From assembly GCA_947450765.1 (NCBI GenBank), contig CANFXC010000005.1:1-64000 (forward strand): DNA of 64,000 nucleotides, given 5' to 3'. The notes beneath the pieces are model-generated. The model was given only the letters and a program-made list of their open reading frames with translations, was not told where the DNA came from and did no database searches. This stretch comes from Comamonadaceae bacterium (GTDB taxonomy: Bacteria > Pseudomonadota > Gammaproteobacteria > Burkholderiales > Burkholderiaceae_C). The position numbers were made by a program, and so were the translations under genes. Positions 51,729-61,464 of this stretch are shown piece by piece; the first letter of the stretch is position 1, and the number at the start of each line of letters is the position of its first letter.

Positions 51729-52835
51729 TTAAATCCGCATCGGCATCACAACGTACTTGAAGGCGGTATCGTCAGGAATAGTGAGCAGGGCCGAACTGTT
51801 GGAGTCAGCCAGCTCAATCTTCACCATATCCTGGTTCATGTTGGCCAGTGCGTCGATGAGGTAAGTCACGTTGAAACCAATCTCAATGGCTTCACCACCG
51901 TAATCAATGTCAAGTTCATCCACGGCTTCCTCCTGCTCGGCATTGTTCGAAGCGACCCGCAAGGTGCCTGGTTCGATATTTAAACGAACGCCTTTGAATT
52001 TTTCACTGGTCAAAATAGCGGTCCGCTGCAAACTTGCTAACAGCGTTGCACGACCCAGCGTGATGATGTTTTTATGGTTCTTAGGAATCACCCGGTTGTA
52101 GTCAGGAAACTTACCCTCAACCAACTTGGTCACGAATTCCATGCCTTCAAAGCTAAATTTAGCCTGATTGCCAGCAAATTGCATGTCAATAGCACCCTCT
52201 TTGTCGCTTAACAGGCGCTGCATTTCCAACACAGTCTTGCGAGGCAAGATGACTTCTTGGCGAGGAACTTCAACATCCAATGTCGCAGAGGAAAACGCAA
52301 GTCGATGACCATCAGTGGCCACGAGGCTTAATTGTTTGCCTTCTGCGACGAACAAGATACCGTTGAGGTAGTAGCGAATGTCATGCACAGCCATTGAAAA
52401 TGACACTTGGCTCAACAACGCTTTGAGCGTCTTTTGCGGTACCGAGAAGCTGGGACCGAAGTTGGCAGCTTCTTGCACAAGCGGGAAATCTTCAGCTGGC
52501 AGCGTCTGCAGCGTAAAGCGACTTTTTCCACCCTTCAGAATTAATTTGTTCTGACTCGACTCCAGGGAGACCGTTTGATCGCTTGGCATGGAACGAAGGA
52601 TATCAATGAGCTTGCGCGCACCGACTGTGGCTGTGAAATTACCTTCATCTCCATCAAGTTCTGCGGTCGTGCGAATTTGAATTTCAAGATCACTGGTGGT
52701 CAACTGGATCTGTGAACCTGTTTTGCGAATTAACACATTGGCCAAGATCGGCAATGTGTGACGACGCTCAACGATGCCTGCAACAGATTGAAGAGCCGAT
52801 AAAACTTTGTCTTGGCTGGCTTTTAAAACGATCAT
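51729..52835 (-). CDS. dnaN: DNA polymerase III sliding clamp (beta subunit)
   Basis: 368 residues, the normal length. Three DnaN domains in order: VLKASQDKVLSALQSVAGIVE (start), LPAEDFPLV, then VATDGHRLAFSSA in domain 2 and LNIEPGTLRVASNNAEQEEA in domain 3, ending TYLIDALANM...VMPMRI. The clamp ring tethers polymerase to DNA. It lies 264 bp after dnaA in the same direction; gyrB follows. recF, which often lies next, is missing here. Confidence 0.98.
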   Translation of the reverse strand: MIVLKASQDKVLSALQSVAGIVERRHTLPILANVLIRKTGSQIQLTTSDLEIQIRTTAELDGDEGNFTATVGARKLIDILRSMPSDQTVSLESSQNKLILKGGKSRFTLQTLPAEDFPLVQEAANFGPSFSVPQKTLKALLSQVSFSMAVHDIRYYLNGILFVAEGKQLSLVATDGHRLAFSSATLDVEVPRQEVILPRKTVLEMQRLLSDKEGAIDMQFAGNQAKFSFEGMEFVTKLVEGKFPDYNRVIPKNHKNIITLGRATLLASLQRTAILTSEKFKGVRLNIEPGTLRVASNNAEQEEAVDELDIDYGGEAIEIGFNVTYLIDALANMNQDMVKIELADSNSSALLTIPDDTAFKYVVMPMRI

Positions 52836-53099
52836 GTCTTGTGCTTTCTTATCTTCTTAATTCTTTAATTTCAAATTAGTAGTAGTAGTAAAGGGCGCTA
52901 ATTTCTGTGTACATCCCTATTTTCCCCTTTTTTATCAACGACTTGCAGACTGTTTAAGTATGTGGTGAGTGCCTGGTTGACGTTGCAGCAATGCGTGAAC
53001 AACTTTTAAAAACAAAATTTTCTGTGGATAACTCATGAGTTGTTAAAAAATTATCCCCAGCTTTTGACTTCAGTCTAAGGCGTCTGTTTAGGTTTTAGA
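52836..53099. other. dnaA-dnaN intergenic region, candidate oriC
   Basis: 264 bp, AT-rich in part. A perfect DnaA box TGTGGATAA is at 53023-53031 and a one-mismatch box TTATCCCCA at 53051-53059, 20 bp apart. TTATCAACG (52932-52940) has two mismatches. Four tandem TAG trinucleotides (52877-52888) resemble the DnaA-trio motif that helps open DNA at origins. AT-rich stretches near 52990-53020 could be the unwinding element. It also carries the dnaN promoter. Whether this or the dnaA-rpmH gap is the true origin is not settled. Confidence 0.6.
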
Positions 53100-54494
53100 T
53101 CAGCCCTTGAGCGTTTGCTCTAAAACATGCAATTGCTGGTTGAGCTCGGTCATCAGTTGGCGTTCAGCTGACATTTTTCTCACGGCATGCAACACGGTCG
53201 TATGGTCTCTGCCGCCAAAAAGCTCTCCGATCTCAGGTAAGCTTTTTTGTGTCAGTTCCTTAGCGAGGTACATGGCAATTTGTCGCGGCCTGGCGATGCT
53301 TGCGGGCCGTTTTTTGGAGTACATGTCGGCAACTTTTATTTTGTAATAGTCAGCGACCGTTTTTTGGATGTTCTCAACTGAAATTTGCCGGTTTTGAATT
53401 GACAACAAATCGCGCAAGGCTTCGCGGGCCAGTTGAATAGAAATTTCCTTCTGGTTAAAACGAGAGTAAGCCAAGATCTTACGCAAGGCGCCTTCTAGCT
53501 CCCGAACGTTTGACCGAACGTTTTTTGCCACAAAAAAGGCAACTTCTTCTGGCATGACGGTGCCTTCAGCCTCTGCTTTGCGAATCAAGATGGCAACACG
53601 CATTTCAAGTTCAGGCGGCTCAATGGCCACCGTGAGGCCTGAATCAAAACGCGACACGAGTCGCTCATGAATGTCCGTCAGACCCTTGGGATAGGTGTCA
53701 CTGGTCATCACAATGTGGGATTTTTTGGTCAACAAAGCCTCAAACGCATTGAAGAACTCTTCTTGCGTGCGGTCTTTGTTGGCAAAGAACTGGACATCAT
53801 CGATCAGTAGCAAATCCAGCGAGTGGTAGCGCTCTTTGAACTCGTCAAAGGTTTTGCGCTGGTACGCCTTCACGACATCCGATACAAACTGCTCGGCATG
53901 GATGTAGAGAATTTTGGCGGCCGGATTATCAGCCAGCAATTTATTGCCGATGGCATGAACCAGATGTGTCTTCCCCAGGCCGACACCACCGTAAATGAAC
54001 AGCGGGTTGTATAGCTGGCCTAAGCTGCTGGCGACATGCATCGCGGCGGCACGACCCATGCGGTTTGCCGTGCCTTCAATCAGGGTGTCAAAAGTCAACG
54101 CTGTGTTTAGGCGACTCTTAAAAGGGATGATGGCCGGATCGTCCGCAGCGCTCATACCTGCCGGTTCTGCAGCACCCATAACCCTGAAGCTTTGAGGTAG
54201 GGCTGTCGACTTCGCTGGGTTATCGCGAGGAGCAAGCGCTAACTCCAGAGTTATTGAGCGGCCAGAAATTTTTTCAAGAAGCACCACAATTCTGGACGCG
54301 TATTGAGCGCGAACCCAATCGAGCTTGAACCGGTTCCCAACCTGGATGGTGACCTTGCTTAAATCGTGCGCAACATCGGCGACCAAGGGCTTTATCCAAG
54401 TATTGAACTGTTGTTCAGGCAGCTCCTGCGCTAAATGGTCAACGCAGTTTTGCCACAAATCGTGACGCAGGGACTGACGCAGTGCCTCACTCAT
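53100..54494 (-). CDS. dnaA: Chromosomal replication initiator DnaA
   Basis: 464 residues. Domain I is at the N-terminus ([20 protein letters not shown]); a short linker follows; the AAA+ domain has Walker [16 protein letters not shown] near residue 169 and Walker [11 protein letters not shown]; the DNA-binding domain IV ends with [13 protein letters not shown] near 436. ATP-bound DnaA assembles on DnaA boxes and opens oriC. Start ATG 54494. Boxes lie on both sides of the gene, allowing autoregulation. Confidence 0.98.
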   Translation of the reverse strand: MSEALRQSLRHDLWQNCVDHLAQELPEQQFNTWIKPLVADVAHDLSKVTIQVGNRFKLDWVRAQYASRIVVLLEKISGRSITLELALAPRDNPAKSTALPQSFRVMGAAEPAGMSAADDPAIIPFKSRLNTALTFDTLIEGTANRMGRAAAMHVASSLGQLYNPLFIYGGVGLGKTHLVHAIGNKLLADNPAAKILYIHAEQFVSDVVKAYQRKTFDEFKERYHSLDLLLIDDVQFFANKDRTQEEFFNAFEALLTKKSHIVMTSDTYPKGLTDIHERLVSRFDSGLTVAIEPPELEMRVAILIRKAEAEGTVMPEEVAFFVAKNVRSNVRELEGALRKILAYSRFNQKEISIQLAREALRDLLSIQNRQISVENIQKTVADYYKIKVADMYSKKRPASIARPRQIAMYLAKELTQKSLPEIGELFGGRDHTTVLHAVRKMSAERQLMTELNQQLHVLEQTLKG

Positions 54495-54876
54495 GTATTG
54501 CTTCGACTTTGGAATAAAAATACATAAAAGCCGTCAGGAACTTGTGGATATTGTCTTTTTTAGCACCCATTATTGTAGTCCGGCGGGAAGTTATCCACAA
54601 GCCAATTGATGCGGTTTTACCCTCTCGCCAAGCAGTCATTGACCGTTTAAGAGTTCGCACCCAAAGAGGCTCGCCTCAGCCTTTACCCAAAGACCCGTCC
54701 CCAAGCTGTTGCCAGCAATGGATAAATTTGCCATAATCATCGGTTTCCCTGATTCACAGGGGGTTTTTACGCGAAGGCGTGCAGACCCGGCGGATCTTGC
54801 AAAGCTGGCAGTACCTTGCTGCCACCAAGCTCACAAGAATCATGCAAGGGAAGATTTCTAGCCAGTAGGATTGATC
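54495..54876. other. dnaA-rpmH intergenic region with DnaA boxes, candidate oriC/promoters
   Basis: 382 bp between the divergent dnaA and rpmH starts. A perfect DnaA box TTATCCACA lies at 54591-54599. TGTGGATAT at 54543-54551 has one mismatch in the reverse orientation. An AT-rich stretch is near 54510-54525. This gap should hold both promoters: CATAAT (54732-54737) is a candidate -10 for rpmH. In many Burkholderiales the origin is in this gap; the number of boxes is small in both candidate gaps. Confidence 0.55.
54747..54768 (+). promoter_or_regulatory. Hairpin plus T-run in the rpmH leader
   Basis: CCCTG pairs with CAGGG around ATTCA, extended by two T-G pairs, and is followed by GTTTTT-like T5. 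It lies downstream of the candidate rpmH -10 and about 110 bp before the gene. It could be a weak attenuator. The stem is short, so this is tentative. Confidence 0.3.
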
Positions 54877-55011
54877 ATGAAACGCACATACCAGCCATCT
54901 AAAGTCAAGCGCGCACGCACGCACGGTTTTCTCACCCGCATGAAAACACGTGGAGGTCGTGCTGTGATCGCCGCCCGCCGTGCCAAGGGCCGTAAACGCT
55001 TGGCCGTCTAA
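54877..55011 (+). CDS. rpmH: 50S ribosomal protein L34
   Basis: 44 residues, the standard length: [18 protein letters not shown] at the start and [18 protein letters not shown] at the end. Very basic, as expected. ATG 54877 has TAGGA 8 nt upstream. First gene of rpmH-rnpA-yidD-yidC, the classical cluster next to dnaA. It is translated from a separate divergent promoter from dnaA. Confidence 0.98.
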   Translation: MKRTYQPSKVKRARTHGFLTRMKTRGGRAVIAARRAKGRKRLAV

Positions 55012-55055
55012 GGTTTAAGTTCGCAGGCAGGTCTTGAGGCCCTCAGGCGCAGACA

Positions 55056-55499
55056 TTGCAGCGACTTAGAACGCGGGCTCAGTTTCAGGCTGTACTGGCA
55101 GGCGCAACGGTTGCTCGGAGTGAGCACTTTGCATTGCATCGGTCAAGGCTCCCCATTGGCAGCAGTGGGGTTGCAGGGGGCGGTGTGCCTGAAAAAGTTG
55201 TAAATACGACACATCAAGACGCCAAGTCGCCGCCACTTTTCCCTGTCCTTGACCTTTGGATAGGTGCGATGGTGCCTAAGCGCTGGGCCAAACGCGCAGT
55301 TACTCGAAACGCCATCAAAAGGCAAATCTATACCGTGAGCGCCGATTTTTCACCAAAACAACGGCAAGCCGCTTTCGTGGTCAGGCTGCGGCGTGACTTC
55401 TCGCGCAAGGTGTATTTGAGCGCGAGCTCAGAAGAATTGAAGCAAGCCGTGCGCACGGAGTTGGTGGCGCTCATGTTGGAAGGTGCCCGTCAGTCATGA
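55056..55499 (+). CDS. rnpA: Ribonuclease P protein component
   Basis: 147 residues. Binds RNase P RNA and helps mature tRNA 5' ends. The RNR-like motif KRWAKRAVTRNAIKRQIY near residues 74-91 is the RNA-binding signature. A linker of about 25 residues (GSSGVAGGGVPEKVVNTTHQ) before it is longer than in E. coli. Start TTG 55056 (MQRLRTRAQFQAVLAG). Its end overlaps yidD's ATG by 4 bases. Confidence 0.95.
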   Translation: MQRLRTRAQFQAVLAGATVARSEHFALHRSRLPIGSSGVAGGGVPEKVVNTTHQDAKSPPLFPVLDLWIGAMVPKRWAKRAVTRNAIKRQIYTVSADFSPKQRQAAFVVRLRRDFSRKVYLSASSEELKQAVRTELVALMLEGARQS

Positions 55500-55879
55500 C
55501 AAACGCCATCAAACTTCTACACTTCATCATGCAAGTGCCTCAAGTCTTGCTTATCACCTTGGTCAAGGGTTACAGGCTGTTGCTCAGTCCTTCGTTGGGT
55601 TCGGCATGCCGCTTTGAGCCCACTTGTTCAGCTTACGCCCTGGCGGCTTTGCAGCAACATGGTGCGTTGGCGGGTACTTATCTCACGCTGGGTCGTTTGG
55701 TCCGGTGCCATCCATGGTGTGATGGCGGCATTGACATCGTCGCAGATAAATTCAGTTTTTTTCCATCGTCCTGGTTTTCTGTTGGCAGGTTTGCCAACAA
55801 AGACAACTGCAAGAGACGCCTTTTTTCCCGTCTGGTCACACCCGTGGCCGTTTCCACTTCTAAAAAGAAACCGTCATGA
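55496..55879 (+). CDS. yidD: Membrane protein insertion efficiency factor YidD
   Basis: 127 residues; the core (residues 15-85) is YidD: LLITLVKGYRLLLSPSLG, CRFEPTCSAYALAAL and RCHPWCDGGID. The three-Cys pattern is complete. The ~40-residue tail (VGRFANKDNCKRRLFSRLVTPVAVST) is longer than the family norm. ATG 55496 overlaps rnpA, and its stop overlaps yidC's ATG (ATGA), so all three are coupled. It helps YidC insert inner-membrane proteins. Confidence 0.93.
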   Translation: MTNAIKLLHFIMQVPQVLLITLVKGYRLLLSPSLGSACRFEPTCSAYALAALQQHGALAGTYLTLGRLVRCHPWCDGGIDIVADKFSFFPSSWFSVGRFANKDNCKRRLFSRLVTPVAVSTSKKKPS

Positions 55880-57597
55880 ACGACATCCGGCGCACCATTT
55901 TGTGGGTGATTTTTGGTTTTTCCATGGTCTTGTTGTGGGACCAATGGCAGGTCTATAACGGCCAAAAACCGACCTTTTTCCCCTCTCCTGCGACACAAAC
56001 GATCAAAGCGCCAGCGAGTGTGCAAGCCGTGTCCGCTTCGGCGTCTGTGCCCAGCGCCGCGATTTCCGCCACAACGGCATCGACGTCGTCGGTGCCAGGC
56101 ATGGCGCCAACGATCCCCGCAGAACAGACTGCAGGAGAGGCGAGAAAAGAACGTCTTGAGGTCAGCAACGACGTGCTTTCGTTGACGTTTGACACGGAAG
56201 GCGGCACGTTGGTGCGCTCAGTGTTTGCTAAATATGCTGACACGACGGATAAAAAAAGTGGCTTTGTGTTGCTCGACGAAAGTAGCAGCCGTGTCTATGT
56301 CGCACAGTCTGGGTTGATTGGTGCGACAGGTACCAACTTACCGACACACAAAACGGTGATGCGCGTTTTGCCTGGCGATCGCACGCTAAAAGAGGGTAAA
56401 AATCAGTTTGAAGTTAAGTTTGAGTCACCCGTTGTGGGGGGTATCAAACTCGTGAAGACGTACACACTGAAGCGCGGTGAATATGACCTTGCTGTGCGCC
56501 ACGAGATCATCAACACCGGCACTGAACCCGTAGCGCCTCAGCTTTACCTGCAACTCGTACGAGACGGTAACAAGCCTTTGGGCGAGTCTTCTTTCTATTC
56601 AACCTTCACAGGCCCTGCGATTTACACAGAAGCCAAAAAATACCAGAAGGTCGAATTCAAGGACATTGAGAAGGACAAAGTGGATGTCGAGAAGAAAGCC
56701 AGTAACGGCTATGTCGCGATGGTTCAGCACTACTTCGCCTCGGCTTGGATTTTGCCCGACGGCCTGCCGCGTGATTTGTTCTTACGCAAGGTAGACAACA
56801 ACCTGTACGCCGCCGGGATGATCACGCCGCTGGAAAGCATTGCGCCAGGTGGCAGCAAGATCATTGACAGCAAGTTCTATGTCGGTCCGCAGGAAGAGAA
56901 GATTCTCGAAGCTTTGGCACCCGGCTTGGAACTGGTCAAAGACTACGGTTGGCTGACTATTTTGGCTAAACCTTTGTATTGGTTGCTCTTCAGGCTGCAC
57001 GAGTTCATTCAGAACTGGGGTTGGTCGATTGTCGCCTTGGTGCTGCTGTTGAAAATTGCTTTTTACTGGCTCAATGCAAAGGCTTATGCCAGCATGGCCA
57101 AGATGAAAGCGGTCAATCCGAAAATCATGGAAATGCGTGAACGCCTGAAGGACAAGCCGCAGGAAATGCAACAGGCCATGATGAGGATTTACAAAGAGGA
57201 GAAGGTCAACCCGATGGGCGGTTGCTTCCCCATCATGATCCAAATTCCGGTGTTCATTGCACTTTACTGGGTGCTGTTGTCTAGCGTTGAAATGCGCAAT
57301 GCGCCGTGGATTCTTTGGATCAAAGACCTTTCAGCACCAGATCCATATTTCATCTTGCCGGTGGTGATGACCTTGACCACGATGCTGCAAACCGCGTTGA
57401 ACCCAACGCCACCAGATCCGATGCAAGCCAAACTGATGTGGTTCATGCCATTGATTTTCAGCGTGATGTTCTTCTTCTTCCCGGCTGGCCTGGTGATGTA
57501 CTGGATCACTAACAATATTTTGTCGATCGCGCAGCAGTGGATGATCAACACCCGAATGGGCGTACCACCGCAGTTCAATTTGCCGAAGTTCAAATAA
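55876..57597 (+). CDS. yidC: Membrane protein insertase YidC
   Basis: 573 residues. N-terminal helix ([19 protein letters not shown]), a large periplasmic domain (~60-345), then the five-helix insertase core: [60 protein letters not shown], and [20 protein letters not shown]. It inserts and folds inner-membrane proteins with or without SecYEG. It is followed by a strong terminator at 57602-57624. Confidence 0.97.
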   Translation: MNDIRRTILWVIFGFSMVLLWDQWQVYNGQKPTFFPSPATQTIKAPASVQAVSASASVPSAAISATTASTSSVPGMAPTIPAEQTAGEARKERLEVSNDVLSLTFDTEGGTLVRSVFAKYADTTDKKSGFVLLDESSSRVYVAQSGLIGATGTNLPTHKTVMRVLPGDRTLKEGKNQFEVKFESPVVGGIKLVKTYTLKRGEYDLAVRHEIINTGTEPVAPQLYLQLVRDGNKPLGESSFYSTFTGPAIYTEAKKYQKVEFKDIEKDKVDVEKKASNGYVAMVQHYFASAWILPDGLPRDLFLRKVDNNLYAAGMITPLESIAPGGSKIIDSKFYVGPQEEKILEALAPGLELVKDYGWLTILAKPLYWLLFRLHEFIQNWGWSIVALVLLLKIAFYWLNAKAYASMAKMKAVNPKIMEMRERLKDKPQEMQQAMMRIYKEEKVNPMGGCFPIMIQIPVFIALYWVLLSSVEMRNAPWILWIKDLSAPDPYFILPVVMTLTTMLQTALNPTPPDPMQAKLMWFMPLIFSVMFFFFPAGLVMYWITNNILSIAQQWMINTRMGVPPQFNLPKFK

Positions 57598-57601
57598 GAA
57601 A

Positions 57602-57624
57602 AGGGCCGCTTCGCGGCCCTTTTT
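57602..57624 (+). terminator. Intrinsic terminator after yidC
   Basis: AGGGCCGC pairs with GCGGCCCT around a TTC-loop and is followed by TTTTT. It lies 4 bp after the yidC stop and just before mnmE, whose translation starts at 57638. Confidence 0.92.
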
Positions 57625-57637
57625 GATGAGACGCACC

Positions 57638-59098
57638 ATGCTTGCCCGTCACCTAGACCCCATCGTTGCAATTGCTACCGCGCCTGGCCGTGGTGCAGTC
57701 GGAATCGTTCGAATATCGGGCAAAGCGCTGACACCGATCATTCAAACACTGTGTGGCCGCAGTCTGCTGCCAAGGCAAGCCAGCTACTTGCCGTTTCAAG
57801 ACGCACAAGGCCAAGTGATCGACCAAGGGCTGGCGCTTTATTTTCCGGCGCCACACTCCTTCACCGGTGAGGATGTGCTTGAGTTACAGGCCCATGGCGG
57901 CCCTGTCGTGCTGCAAGTGTTGCTGACACGGTGTCTCGAGGCTGCAGCTGAAGTTGATGCAGTGACGAGCCAGCTGCGGCTGCCCGGTTTACGGGTCGCC
58001 CAGCCTGGCGAATTCTCAGAGCGCGCATTTCTGAACAACAAGATTGATTTGGCGCAAGCGGAAGCAATTGCCGACCTGATTGACGCCAGCACTGAAACCG
58101 CAGCCAGATCAGCGGCTCGCTCACTGACTGGTGAGTTTTCAAAAGAGGTCCAGACGCTGCTCGATAAGCTGGTGCATTTACGCATGCTGGTCGAGGCCAC
58201 GCTGGATTTTCCCGAAGAAGACATCGACTTTTTAAAACAGGCAGACGCCAGTGGTCAGTTGCAACGCTTGCAGTCGACGTTGGCGGCGGTCATGCAGCGC
58301 GCAACGCAAGGTGCGATTTTGCGTGAAGGCATCAAAGTGGTGATCGCCGGTCAGCCCAACGCCGGGAAAAGTTCCCTGCTCAACGCCTTGGCGGGCGCCG
58401 AGCTGGCCATCGTCACGCCGATCGCCGGCACCACGCGCGACAAGGTCTCGCAACTCATTCAGATTGACGGCGTGCCCTTGCATGTGGTGGACACCGCCGG
58501 CCTGAGGGACAGTCATTTGCCAGGCATTGACGAGGTTGAAAAGATCGGTATCGAGCGTGCTTGGGGTGAAATTGAAAGCGCCGATGCGGTTTTGTTTCTG
58601 CACGATCTGACGCGGCAAAGCACCCCCTCAGAACCCGAGGTGGCTGCGGCCTACCGTGCCGGTGATGCCTTGATTCAACACGCCCTGACAGACAAGCTGC
58701 CCAAGGCAACACCCGTCATCGACGTCTGGAATAAATCCGATTCAGCACCTGCTGATCTCCCTTTAGAAACCATCGCCTGTGACCACGCAGCGGTGGTGAT
58801 TTCAGCCAAAACCGGTGCTGGTTTGCAGGCCTTACGCCAGCAGTTGTTGCACGTGGTTGGCTGGCAATCCGCGCCGGAAGGCGTCTTCATGGCGCGAGAG
58901 CGGCATGTCCAAGCCTTGCACGAAGTGGCCAGCCAATTGACGCGTGCTGACGAGCAGTTGTCGGCCCGGCAACCAGCGCTCGACTTGTTGGCGGAGGACT
59001 TACGGCAAGCCCAGCGAGCGCTGAGTCAAATCACCGGCGAGTTCACGCCGGACGATTTACTGGGCGAAATTTTTTCCAAATTTTGCATCGGCAAGTAA
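57638..59098 (+). CDS. mnmE: tRNA modification GTPase MnmE
   Basis: 486 residues from ATG 57638 ([17 protein letters not shown]). The N-terminal folate-binding domain, a helical domain and a G domain follow: G1 [14 protein letters not shown] near residue 235, G3 DTAGLRDS, and the C-terminal CIGK that is a hallmark of MnmE. It cooperates with MnmG, encoded 20 kb to the left. Starts at 57623/57626 overlap the yidC terminator and are disfavoured. Either read-through from yidC or an unseen promoter must express it, since a strong terminator lies before it. Confidence 0.96.
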   Translation: MLARHLDPIVAIATAPGRGAVGIVRISGKALTPIIQTLCGRSLLPRQASYLPFQDAQGQVIDQGLALYFPAPHSFTGEDVLELQAHGGPVVLQVLLTRCLEAAAEVDAVTSQLRLPGLRVAQPGEFSERAFLNNKIDLAQAEAIADLIDASTETAARSAARSLTGEFSKEVQTLLDKLVHLRMLVEATLDFPEEDIDFLKQADASGQLQRLQSTLAAVMQRATQGAILREGIKVVIAGQPNAGKSSLLNALAGAELAIVTPIAGTTRDKVSQLIQIDGVPLHVVDTAGLRDSHLPGIDEVEKIGIERAWGEIESADAVLFLHDLTRQSTPSEPEVAAAYRAGDALIQHALTDKLPKATPVIDVWNKSDSAPADLPLETIACDHAAVVISAKTGAGLQALRQQLLHVVGWQSAPEGVFMARERHVQALHEVASQLTRADEQLSARQPALDLLAEDLRQAQRALSQITGEFTPDDLLGEIFSKFCIGK

Positions 59099-59129
59099 GA
59101 GCACTTACAGCGATTTCACGGCTCAAGTG

Positions 59130-60068
59130 TCAAGGCAGGTTGGCCCGCGGGTCATGCCGTGCCAGTCGCGCAAGTAAGAACTCGACTTCTGTTCTGGCTG
59201 TAGCCGACATGGCTGCTGCAGGTTTGCGCTGCGCATCAGATGACAACAAACCACGGCGCATCAAGATGTACTTGCGCACCGCCAAGCTGACACCTGGTTG
59301 CTGCTCATAACGCATCAGCGGCAAGTGCGCATCGAACAAGTCGTGCGCTTTTTCGCGCTGACTGTCAGCCGACAGTCGGACCACATCGACCAGCATGTCG
59401 GGAAAGGAATAACCCGTCATGGCACCATTGGCTCCGCGCTCAACTTCAAAGTCGAGAAAGAGCCCGCCATTGCCGCAGAGGATAGAAATCTCACGCATTT
59501 CGCCCTTGTTTTGCCATGCACGCAAGGTCGAGATCTTTTCAAGACCGGGCCAGTCTTCGTGCTTGAGCATCAGGCAGGAGGACTGGTTGTTGACGATGCG
59601 CTTGATGACGTTGGGTGCCATGACGACCGTGAATGTGAGCGGATAGTCCTGGATGACAAACGGAACGTCCTCGCCGATGGCGGCAACAGCTTGTTCGTAG
59701 TAGCCGACGATCTGGTCATCGGTGCGCAAGGTGTTGGGTGGCGCGATCATGACCCCGGCAGCGCCAGCGTCCATGGCTTCACGAGCCAACGCGCGCATGG
59801 CTGCAAAGCCCGGTGCGGACACGCCCACGATGGTCGGTGTTGTCGAGCGCTGGACAAAGCGCTTGGCAACTTGCAGCGCCTCATCTTGCGCGAGTTTGGG
59901 TGCTTCGCCGAGCTGGCCCAGTACGGTGGTTCCAGTGACGCCGGACTGCGTATAAAAATCGACGAGCCGGTCTATCGAGGAAAAGTCAATGTTGCCAGTG
60001 GCTTCAAAGGGCGTCGGCGCGATGACATAGACACCACTGGCTTGGGCGCTTAATTTTTGGGTATTCAT
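59130..60068 (-). CDS. DapA/DHDPS-family aldolase-like protein
   Basis: 312 residues of the dihydrodipicolinate synthase/N-acetylneuraminate lyase family. The Schiff-base Lys is in SSCLMLKHEDWPG (near residue 168), the catalytic Tyr in FVIQDYPLTF, and GTTVLGQLGEAPKL replaces the usual GTTGE. A true DapA would be with lysine genes; here it is with RraA-like and apt genes, so another aldol or dehydration reaction is more likely. It ends the leftward operon 60806-59130. Confidence 0.85.
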   Translation of the reverse strand: MNTQKLSAQASGVYVIAPTPFEATGNIDFSSIDRLVDFYTQSGVTGTTVLGQLGEAPKLAQDEALQVAKRFVQRSTTPTIVGVSAPGFAAMRALAREAMDAGAAGVMIAPPNTLRTDDQIVGYYEQAVAAIGEDVPFVIQDYPLTFTVVMAPNVIKRIVNNQSSCLMLKHEDWPGLEKISTLRAWQNKGEMREISILCGNGGLFLDFEVERGANGAMTGYSFPDMLVDVVRLSADSQREKAHDLFDAHLPLMRYEQQPGVSLAVRKYILMRRGLLSSDAQRKPAAAMSATARTEVEFLLARLARHDPRANLP

Positions 60069-60083
60069 ACAGATTAATTTGTC

Positions 60084-60806
60084 TCAGGGTTTGGTTTTTT
60101 GACGGGCTTCGTAGCGGGCTTTGTTGTCGGCATTCGGTGGGTAAAGACCGGGCAGGGCCGCGCCAGCATTGATCTCCGACATGATCCAGGCTTCGAGGTT
60201 TTCTTGTTCGGCGGCCAATTCGAGCACGTCGTCCAGTAAATTGGCGGGGATCAGCACGGCGCCATCTTCGTCGACCACGATCACATCGTTCGGGAACACC
60301 GCCACACCGTCGCAAGCGATGGGTTCTTGCCAGCTGACAAAGGTCAGGCTGGTGACTGATGCAGGCGCGGCGGTGCCCTGACACCAAACCGGCAAACCGG
60401 TGTCCAATACGCCGACAACATCGCGCACAACGCCATCGGTCACCAGTCCGGCGACGCCGCGCATTTTCATGCGGGCGCACAAGATATCGCCAAAAATACC
60501 GGCGTCGGTCACACCCATCGCATCGACCACACACATGCAGCCCGCTGGCATGGCTTCGATGGCCGCTCGCGTGGAGATTGGCGACGACCATGACTCCGGC
60601 GTGGCCAGATCTTCGCGTGCCGGTACAAAACGCAAGGTGAAGGCGCGGCCGACTGTGCGCGGCTGGCCGGGCTGCAAGGGCTTGGTGCCGCGCAGCCAGA
60701 CATTGCGCAGACCTTTTTTGAGCAACACCGTGGTCAGTGTGGCGGTGGCGATGGTCTTGAGCTTTTCAACGACGGCTGGGGAAAGAGGTTGTACTTCAAG
60801 TGGCAC
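60084..60806 (-). CDS. RraA-family protein (HMG/CHA aldolase-like)
   Basis: 240 residues of the RraA family, which includes 4-hydroxy-4-methyl-2-oxoglutarate aldolase and the RNase E regulator RraA. GVAGLVTDGVVRDVVGVL holds the conserved Arg-Asp pair and IFGDILCARMKMRG the metal-side stretch. Longer than RraA proper (about 160), so an aldolase or decarboxylase is likelier. GTG 60806 was chosen because GAGGAGAT lies about 6 nt upstream. It is 15 bp before the DapA-like gene and 40 bp after apt. Confidence 0.85.
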   Translation of the reverse strand: MPLEVQPLSPAVVEKLKTIATATLTTVLLKKGLRNVWLRGTKPLQPGQPRTVGRAFTLRFVPAREDLATPESWSSPISTRAAIEAMPAGCMCVVDAMGVTDAGIFGDILCARMKMRGVAGLVTDGVVRDVVGVLDTGLPVWCQGTAAPASVTSLTFVSWQEPIACDGVAVFPNDVIVVDEDGAVLIPANLLDDVLELAAEQENLEAWIMSEINAGAALPGLYPPNADNKARYEARQKTKP

Positions 60807-60846
60807 GAAAATATCTCCTCGAAAAGGGTTGCAGATCAGCCCAGTC

Positions 60847-61449
60847 TCAATGGCCAGAAAAATCAATCAGCGTGAAAAGCGGTAGCCCTGATGCACGCAG
60901 CTTGTCGGAACCACCAAGTTCGGGCAAGTCAACAATAGCCGCCCCCTCCATCACGTGGGCACCTAGTTTTTCAAGAAGTTTTCGCCCGGCCATCATGGTG
61001 CCGCCGGTGGCTATCAGATCGTCAATCAGCAGTACTTTTTGTCCGGCGTGAACGGCATCGGTGTGCAACTCAACGGTGGCGCTGCCGTATTCGAGCTCGT
61101 AGGTTTCTTGCACTGTGGTGAAGGGTAGTTTTCCCTTTTTACGGATCGGCACAAATCCAACGTTGAGTTCGTAAGCGATGACCGCGCCCAAAATAAAACC
61201 ACGCGCATCAAGGCCCGCCACCACGTCTGGTCGCAGTACCGGGTCCATGTAACGGTGTACAAAAGCGTCTATCAGCACGCGAAACACCTTCGGGTTTTGC
61301 AAGAGCGGCGTGATGTCGCGAAACTGCACGCCGGGTGCCGGCCAGTCCGGCACGGTGCGAATGTGGCTGCGCAAATATTGGCTCACCGTTTGATGCGTGA
61401 GGGCGTCGGGCTGCGCTGGGGTTTGGGTTGAATCAGGCACAAAGAGCAT
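60847..61449 (-). CDS. apt: Adenine phosphoribosyltransferase
   Basis: 200 residues. Salvages adenine to AMP with PRPP. The PRPP-binding motif [17 protein letters not shown] is near residues 139-155. [15 protein letters not shown] and [15 protein letters not shown] are family signatures. The first ~20 residues ([15 protein letters not shown]) are an extension. ATG 61449. It lies 15 bp after the phosphatase gene in the same operon and is followed by the RraA-like gene. Confidence 0.96.
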   Translation of the reverse strand: MLFVPDSTQTPAQPDALTHQTVSQYLRSHIRTVPDWPAPGVQFRDITPLLQNPKVFRVLIDAFVHRYMDPVLRPDVVAGLDARGFILGAVIAYELNVGFVPIRKKGKLPFTTVQETYELEYGSATVELHTDAVHAGQKVLLIDDLIATGGTMMAGRKLLEKLGAHVMEGAAIVDLPELGGSDKLRASGLPLFTLIDFSGH

Positions 61450-61464
61450 TCATGGTGTAAAAAA

